Of a DNA stretch of 64,000 nucleotides, positions 58,421-64,000 are shown in pieces; positions within the stretch are counted from its first letter, which is position 1; every line of letters starts with the position of its first letter. The translations under genes were made by a program, and so were the position numbers. The stretch is from Solanum dulcamara (taxonomy: Eukaryota > Streptophyta > Magnoliopsida > Solanales > Solanaceae), in the NCBI RefSeq assembly GCF_947179165.1, contig NC_077238.1, forward strand, positions 48,278,293-48,342,292, in the 5' to 3' direction. The notes under the pieces are model-generated. The model had not been told where the DNA came from. It worked only from the letters and a program-made list of their open reading frames with translations, and ran no database searches.

Positions 58421-59356
58421 AGTTTGGCCTTTCTTAAGGCTGTGGAGAGGCCTTTGGCATTAGAGGTTCAGTCATTGGCTAGACAGTTGGTCCGACTTGA
58501 TATTTCTACACATCATGGTATTTTGGCCTTTGTGGAGGCTAAGTTTACTTTGATGGACCAGATTCATACACACCAGTTTGAAGATGACAAGTTGAGGGCC
58601 ATTCGAGACAAAGTGTTGAGTGGTGAAGAAAAATCAGCCTCTCTTGATCCTGAAGGAGTTTTGAGGATTAATGGTTGCATTTGTGTGACCAAGGTTAGTG
58701 AATGGGTACGTATGATATTGGAGGAGGCTCATTATTCCAAGTATTCGATTCATCCGAGAGTGGTAAAGATGCTTCATGACTTGAAACGACACTATTGGTG
58801 GTGTGGCATGAAGAGAGACATTATTGATTTTGTGGCTAAGTGTCTAAATTGCCAACAAGTAAAGTATGAGCATAAGAAATCGGGTGGTCCTATGCAAAGG
58901 ATGTCCATTCCAGAGTGGAAATAAGAGCGTATCACTCTGGACTTTGTGTCTAGATTACCTATAGCATTGGGTAAGTATGACTCTGTTTGGGTGATTGTGG
59001 ATCGATTGACCAAATCAACCCATTTCCTTTCGGTGAAGACTAGCTACAATGCGGATCAGTTAGCTAAGATCTATCTTTGTGAGATTGTTAGGCTGCATGG
59101 GATGCTTATCTCTATTGTATCGGATCGGGGTTCAATGTTCACCTCTCACTTTTGGGAGGCACTACAACGTGGTTTGGGTACGCGGCTAGAGATGAGTTCA
59201 GCATTTCATCCTCAAACCGATGGTCTGTCCGAGCGAACTATTCAAGTGTTAGAGAATATGCTTAGGGCCTGTGTGATTGATTTTGGTGCCCGATGGGACC
59301 AACACTTGCCCTTAGCAGAGTTTGCCTATAATAGCAGTTATCACTCCAGCATTTAG
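58421..59356 (+). pseudogene. Integrase of F internal 1
   Basis: Nearly intact: spacer, then the HHCC finger YSIHPRVVKMLHDLKRHYWW ... CLNCQQVKYEH (58730-58870), one TAA-type stop at 58922-58924, then LDFVSRLPIALGKYDS, VIVDRLTKSTHFLSVK, SIVSDRGSMFTSHFWE and FHPQTDGLSERTIQVLENML. The three core acidic residues are present with normal spacing. It stops at 59356 by a CAG-to-TAG type change. Confidence 0.92.
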
Positions 59357-60025
59357 ATGGCACCATTTGATGCATTATATAGTTGTAGTTGTCGATCACC
59401 CATTGGATAGTTCGATTATGTTGTGGTTGATGCATTGGATACTGACTTACTTAGGGATGTTGTGGATTGGATACATTTGATTCAGGATCGATTATTGACA
59501 ACTCAGGGTCGTCAGAAGAGTTATGCTGATAGGAGGGTTCGTCCCTTAGAGTTCATGGTGGGTGATTGTGTGTGGCTTAAAATATCGTCCATGAAGGGTG
59601 TAATGAGGTTCGGAAAGAAGGGCAAGCTTAGCCCAAGGTTTGTTGGCCCATTTGAAATCCTGAGGAGAGTAGGTGGAGTGGCATATAAGTTGGCCTTACC
59701 TCCTAAATTGTCAGCTGTCCATCCGGTGTTTCATGTTTCCATGCTTCGCAAGTACATACCGGATGAGTCTCATGTGATTTCTTATGATGCGGTAGAGTTG
59801 AGTCCGGATTTGACTTATGAGGAGGAGCCGACAGTTATTCTAGATAGGCTGCTTCGTAGACTCAGGACCAAGGAGGTCGCTTCGGTCAAGGTGAAGTGGC
59901 AGCATCGGCCTGCTGAGGAGGCGACTTGGGAGTTAGAGTCTGATATGCAGGCTCGGTACCCTCAGCTTTTTGAGACCCCAGGTACTTTATTTTATCTTAT
60001 GCTCGAGGACAGACATCCTTTTTAG
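59357..60025 (+). pseudogene. Integrase C-terminal/chromodomain-like tail of F internal 1
   Basis: After a TAG at 59408 the frame is open from 59423 to 60025 (200 codons): DRRVRPLEFMVGDCVWLKIS, RFGKKGKLSPRFVGPFEILR, PVFHVSMLRKYIPDESH and the end VKVKWQHRPAEEATWELESD MQARYPQLFE. The end is natural. It is well preserved compared with A, B and E. Confidence 0.92.
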
Positions 60026-60035
60026 TAGTGGATAT
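60001..60035 (+). other. Polypurine region of F internal 1
   Basis: GCTCGAGGACAGACATCC then a T-run and TAGTAGTGGATAT before the LTR; the position is right but the purine run is poor. Confidence 0.6.
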
Positions 60036-62110
60036 TGTAATGACCTTGAGGGTGATTTTCGAAAATTTGTACAAATCACGCGTGAACAGTAACACGCGTG
60101 AACAGTAATGTTTTGGGCAGAAAATGCCCCTTTCTTCCCATTTCAATATTTTTCATCACTTGTTTGAGTTCTTGAACTCCTTGAGGTGATTTGAGAAGAG
60201 ATTTTCGAGGCAAAGTTTTGGGTAAGTGATTTTTGACCTAAAACCTTCCTTTTTCATTAAGATTTTGATGATTTTAACTCTTAAATTTTAGTTTCAAACC
60301 CCAAAAATCTTTGTTTCTTCCCTAATCCGAATTTAAGGAAAATTATGATTTGCAACTCATTTTGATCTCTATTTTTATGGGTTTTTCAACCATGAGTTCC
60401 TTATTACCAATAGAATGAGATTGTTCAATAAATTTCCAGATTTGACCCTTTTCGAAAATAGTTAATTTTTTGACCATTTTACCCCCGATTCTGAAACCTA
60501 TCAATATGGGTGTCATTGGACTCCTTGTGACGTGTATGTTTCATTGTTGATAATAGATTGTCATTCCGAGCACTGAATTCGAGAGTTGCTTGTCCGGTAG
60601 AGGTATTCGAGTACGGTTTCGGCAATTGAGGTAGGTTTGGCTATCTTTCTTTGAGATTGAGATGGGGTAATTAGTCATTCATATGTTATAGACTTTGGGA
60701 TGGGGTTGTAGTATGAGTTGAGAATGTTATATATATTGTGATGCCCGTGTGGGGGCTTATTTATTAATGTGTTGCCGTGTGGGGGTTTATTCGTATTACA
60801 TAGCCCGTGTGGGGGCCTTATTTATTATCTTATTTGCTTTGAGAGCATGTGATTTGTGATTTGCCTAAGAGAGAGGCTTGAGTATATTATGTGACTTGTG
60901 ATTCCGCCTGAGAGATTGAGTTGTTTTTTTTTAGCATACTTGAGTATTGAAATATTGTTGAGAAAGGGGTGAATATTTAAAATAAAGTGTTTCCTTCCCG
61001 TTACTATTTATTGAGGGTGAATATCATGTGTAGGTTAAGTTTTGAGAACTTTGAACCTTATACCACATGTGAGTTGAATATTACTTCCATGCCATATGTG
61101 TTTTGATGCATTCATCCTCATTCATCATATCATGAAACATGGGAAGTTGAGAAATATGGAAATTCTTTTTGAGAAAGAAAATAAAACACCTTTAAACCTT
61201 TGTATCTTGAGTCCCTGACCGAGGCAGTTTTCCGGTAGGGTAGTGGATGCATTGTGATCTCAACCTTTGTATCTTGAGTCCCTGACCGAGGCGGTTTTCC
61301 GGAAGGATAGTGGATGCATTGTGATCCCTTGACCATGAGGAGGTGGCAACGATAATGAGATATTGTGATTGAGGTATATGGTCTGCGAAACCCCCATGGG
61401 TCCTTCTTGGTAGCACAGCTCGGCAGGTGTATACGACAGGCTGTGCGATAGTCTTGATACCACCGTACCATCAAATCATTGCATCATCATATTGCATTAC
61501 ATTGCATTGATATCTGTGTTGCTTGAATTATCTGATTAATTGTGATTATGAGCTGTTATTATGGGTTTACTTTACTCGTGCCAATATATATATAAACTGG
61601 CGGCACCGATGCCGAAGTGGGACTTTTCTGTATGCAGGTGGATGCGTTCCTTAGTTTATTTCATAGGTTTGATTAATTCGTTATACTCGATCAGCTAAAA
61701 CCTACTGAGTACATGTGAATTGTACTCACCCCTACTTCTGTGTCCTTTTTTGATGCAGATACTAGTCGGGGTACCCCATGTGGCAGTTAATATTCTAGCG
61801 AATTGTGTATTCTCAGTTTAGTGGTGAGGTCCCAGAATTTGGATCGTCAGTAGTCTATCTTTATTTTTCAGTCTTTTGTATCATTCAGAGACTTATGTTG
61901 TATCTTCAGATTCGAACCTTGTATTAGATGCTCTTTATACTTATGACACCAGGTTTTGGGATAATTTCTTCATTGTTTTTTTTCTTTTTATTTAAATCGT
62001 GGCATCACTTTCCCCTTTGGGAGTCTTGTATGAGTTTTATTTTTAGGGTTATACATCAGATTAGGTTTTGAGATGTGTGCCATCATGACCTCAGTTTTTG
62101 GGTCGTGACA
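60036..62110 (+). repeat. F LTR2 (2,075 bp), shared by both internal regions
   Basis: Aligns end to end with LTR1, with a few differences per hundred bases. Two 16-bp units against seven explain 80 of the 81 bp of length difference. It ends GGGTCGTGACA and is followed by a primer-binding site, so it acts as 3' LTR of internal 1 and 5' LTR of internal 2. Confidence 0.95.
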
Positions 62111-62111
62111 A

Positions 62112-62316
62112 TTGGTATCAGAGCACTAGGTTCACCGGTCTTATAAGTTAAAGAGCAGTGTGTCTAGTAGAGTCTTGCGGATTGGTACGTAGACGTCCGT
62201 ACTTATCTTCGAGAGGCTACAAGATACTTAATAGGAGAATTTCTTTCTTTTTACTCCCTTCATGCGATTTATTCATATCAAGTGTTGTATACCTCTAATC
62301 TATTCCTTCTGCGCAG
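62112..62316 (+). other. Primer-binding site (62112-62125) and leader of F internal 2
   Basis: Intact TTGGTATCAGAGCA followed by the same leader as internal 1. Confidence 0.93.
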
Positions 62317-63760
62317 ATAGTGAGGACTAGAGCCACAATTACTGAGGGTGAGGATGCACCTGCTACTCGAGCCCCAGTACGCGGGTGAGGTAGAGGACGT
62401 GGTGGAGTCAGGGGACGAGGTCGAGCAAGGGGAGTAGCACCTGCTCGTGGACGAGCTAGAGAGATATCACCTGAGCCCATGTATGAGCATGAGGATAACG
62501 TAGAGCAAAAGACTGAGGAGTAGAGGCCATCCCAGCCTCCTGTTGTTCCCGATAGTGCTCCGATTCTTCAGGAGCTACTAGTTCGATTATTGGCTAGACT
62601 GGATAGTGCTCTTACCTCTGGTATTATTTCAGGTGCTGTATATTCTCCTATCATAGTTTGTGCAACACCACCAGTTCAGGGGCCTAGTGTAGGATTTCAG
62701 ACTTCTGGTTCATCTTAAATGCCTTCTATTGCACCTCCGAGATTTGCAGCTCTGCTAGTTTCTGCTAATGCTGCCATGTCGGTAGCTGAGCAGAAGAGGT
62801 TTGAGAGGTTCGTTTGATTAGCGCCTCCAAGGTTTGATGGTAAAGCCGGAGAGAAAGCCTATTACTTTTTGACTGAGTGCCAAAACAGGTTGTTCAACCT
62901 AGGCATTTTAGAGGCACATGGAGTTGCTTACACTTCATATCAATTTGCGGGAGTGGACAAAGAATGGTGTAGGTCAAATCTTGCTAGTAAACCTATTAGT
63001 TCTCCTATGATGAGTTGTGAATAGTTTACTGAGGTGTTCATTGAGAGATTTGTACCTTATAGCCTTCGTGATCAGCGTAAGGATGAGTTTGACAGACTGG
63101 AGCAGGGCTCCCTATCTGTATCTGAGTACGAGACTCGCTTCCATGAGTTATCTCGTTATGCTATATCGAGTATTCCCACCGAGTTCGAGCGAATTCGCAA
63201 ACTAGTGAAGGGATTCGCCGGTTATCTCTAGGAGGCTACAACCTCTCTTGTATTGTCTGGGGGTACGTTTCAAAGTATTATTGATGATATAGAGTATCCG
63301 ATATGCTAGACAGGGCGGGGCCAAGAGGTTCCGTTGGCAGGGTCAATTCAGCGATCATTCCTCCAAGGGTAGAGAATATTCGGGTTCAGGAACCCATGGT
63401 TATCAGGGAAGACCAGTCCAGGCAGCTATTAAGGGTTCTTCGAGCTCCGGAGGTCATTTTGACACTTCTAGTTATTCCCCACAGAGTTCAGGTCATTAAG
63501 GTTATTATGTGTGTGATGAGTTTGGGCATAAGGCCCAAGATTGCCCCAAATATGCTCCTTCTACTAGACGGCCCGGGGCACTAGTTGTTCGTTCTACAGA
63601 TGCTCCAGCTGTTCGAGGTTCTTCGCAGAATACTAGAGGTGGCACCCATGGTGCTAGGGGTAGAGTACGAGGTGGTACTCGTGGGGGTTCACTGGCTAAG
63701 GGTAACCGTCAGTTAAGCTATGCTATACCGGGTAGATATGAGGCAGAAGCCTCTGATGTA
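62317..63760 (+). pseudogene. Gag of F internal 2
   Basis: Same gag, again with ATA in place of the start codon. Stops at 62386, 62521, 62716, 62815 and 63290 correspond to stops of copy 1; those at 63022, 63229 and 63497 are private. An 11-bp deletion between GAT repeats (near 63288) shifts the frame, after which 63509-63802 is open (CDEFGHKAQDCPKYAPS, RVRGGTRGGSLAKG) and retains the glutamine codon that is TAG in copy 1. Confidence 0.9.
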
Positions 63761-64000
63761 GTTATTACATGTATTTTTTGGTTTGCCATCATTTTACGTT
63801 AGTATTATTTGAACTAGGGTCTACTTACTATTATATTTTGACTTATTTTGATATGGGTATTGATTATATGAGTGATCTTCTTTCTGTGCCCATTACTAAT
63901 TTTACCTCGGTAGGTGAACTTTTAGTAGTGGATAGAGTATATAGGGAGTGTGCAGTGATATTTTTGGGTAGAAAGACCCGAGTTGACTTGATCTTATTAT
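63761..64000 (+). pseudogene. Protease of F internal 2 (cut by window end)
   Basis: Same sequence as 57351-57590 including the glutamate at the active site; a one-base difference near 63775 adds a frameshift. The rest of the element is outside the window. Confidence 0.8.

Larger units (their letters stand above)
53540..64000 (+). mobile_element. Element F: tandem LTR-internal-LTR-internal Ty3/gypsy array, open at the window end
   Basis: LTR1 53540-55695, internal 1 55696-60035, LTR2 60036-62110, internal 2 62111-64000 and beyond. Each LTR is followed by the same primer-binding site and each gag begins exactly 207 bases after the LTR end. The two repeats share unusual stop codons. The five bases before it are ATTAA (53535-53539); the other end is not in the window. 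Confidence 0.95.

Noticed and set aside
59840..59975. Host chromodomain gene
   Set aside because: The domain is the integrase tail of F, in frame with integrase and directly before the 3' LTR.
1..64000. Organelle DNA insertion, rRNA, or DNA transposon with terminal inverted repeats
   Set aside because: Looked for characteristic organelle or rRNA sequence and for inverted-repeat ends with TA or 8-bp duplications; none recognised by eye.

Overview
This window reads as nuclear heterochromatin of a flowering plant. I found no host gene, rRNA or tRNA gene, CRISPR array or bacterial-type operon. Almost every base can be assigned to LTR retrotransposons of the Ty3/gypsy superfamily, mostly chromovirus-like (gag, protease, RT, RNase H, integrase with a chromodomain-type C-terminus). 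Most have a primer-binding site complementary to initiator tRNA-Met. A nightshade (Solanaceae) source is my best guess from the general look of the elements, but nothing here proves it. All coding regions are degenerate, so they are listed as pseudogene fragments rather than working genes.

Letters used below, left to right. A (+) starts before the window; its pol is interrupted by solo LTR I (-, 24-3066) and its probable 3' LTR by complete element B (+, 7408-17304, 5-bp target duplication ATATT). C (+, about 17414-31628) has gag, a captured D-type LTR fragment, pol and a 3' LTR. That LTR is split by the minus-strand element J (23781-30008, duplication GTTCA), which itself holds solo LTR K (26808-29941). 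H (-, 31629-32704) is an RNase H/integrase fragment. G (+) shows only its 5' LTR and leader (32705-35129) before E (-) interrupts it. E (35130-53539) is split by D (+, 37105-48347, duplication TGCTA), and D's 3' LTR is split by solo LTR L (45004-47072, duplication GATTT). E's 5' LTR is interrupted at 53539 by F (+), which reads LTR-internal-LTR-internal up to the window edge.

The nesting gives relative ages: L is younger than D, D younger than E, E younger than G; F is also younger than E. Five TSD pairs were read directly from the sequence (one of them with a single mismatch), and one more pair is ambiguous by one base.

Most notable signals: the tandem F arrangement with both shared and private stop codons; a 16-bp CACGCGTG-containing repeat present 7 times in one F LTR and twice in the next; a leader block just after the primer-binding site that recurs in five different families; arrays of 9+9-bp hairpins at exactly 26-bp spacing in the LTRs of the B/J/K family; and a near-palindrome centred on the TATA box of the B LTR.
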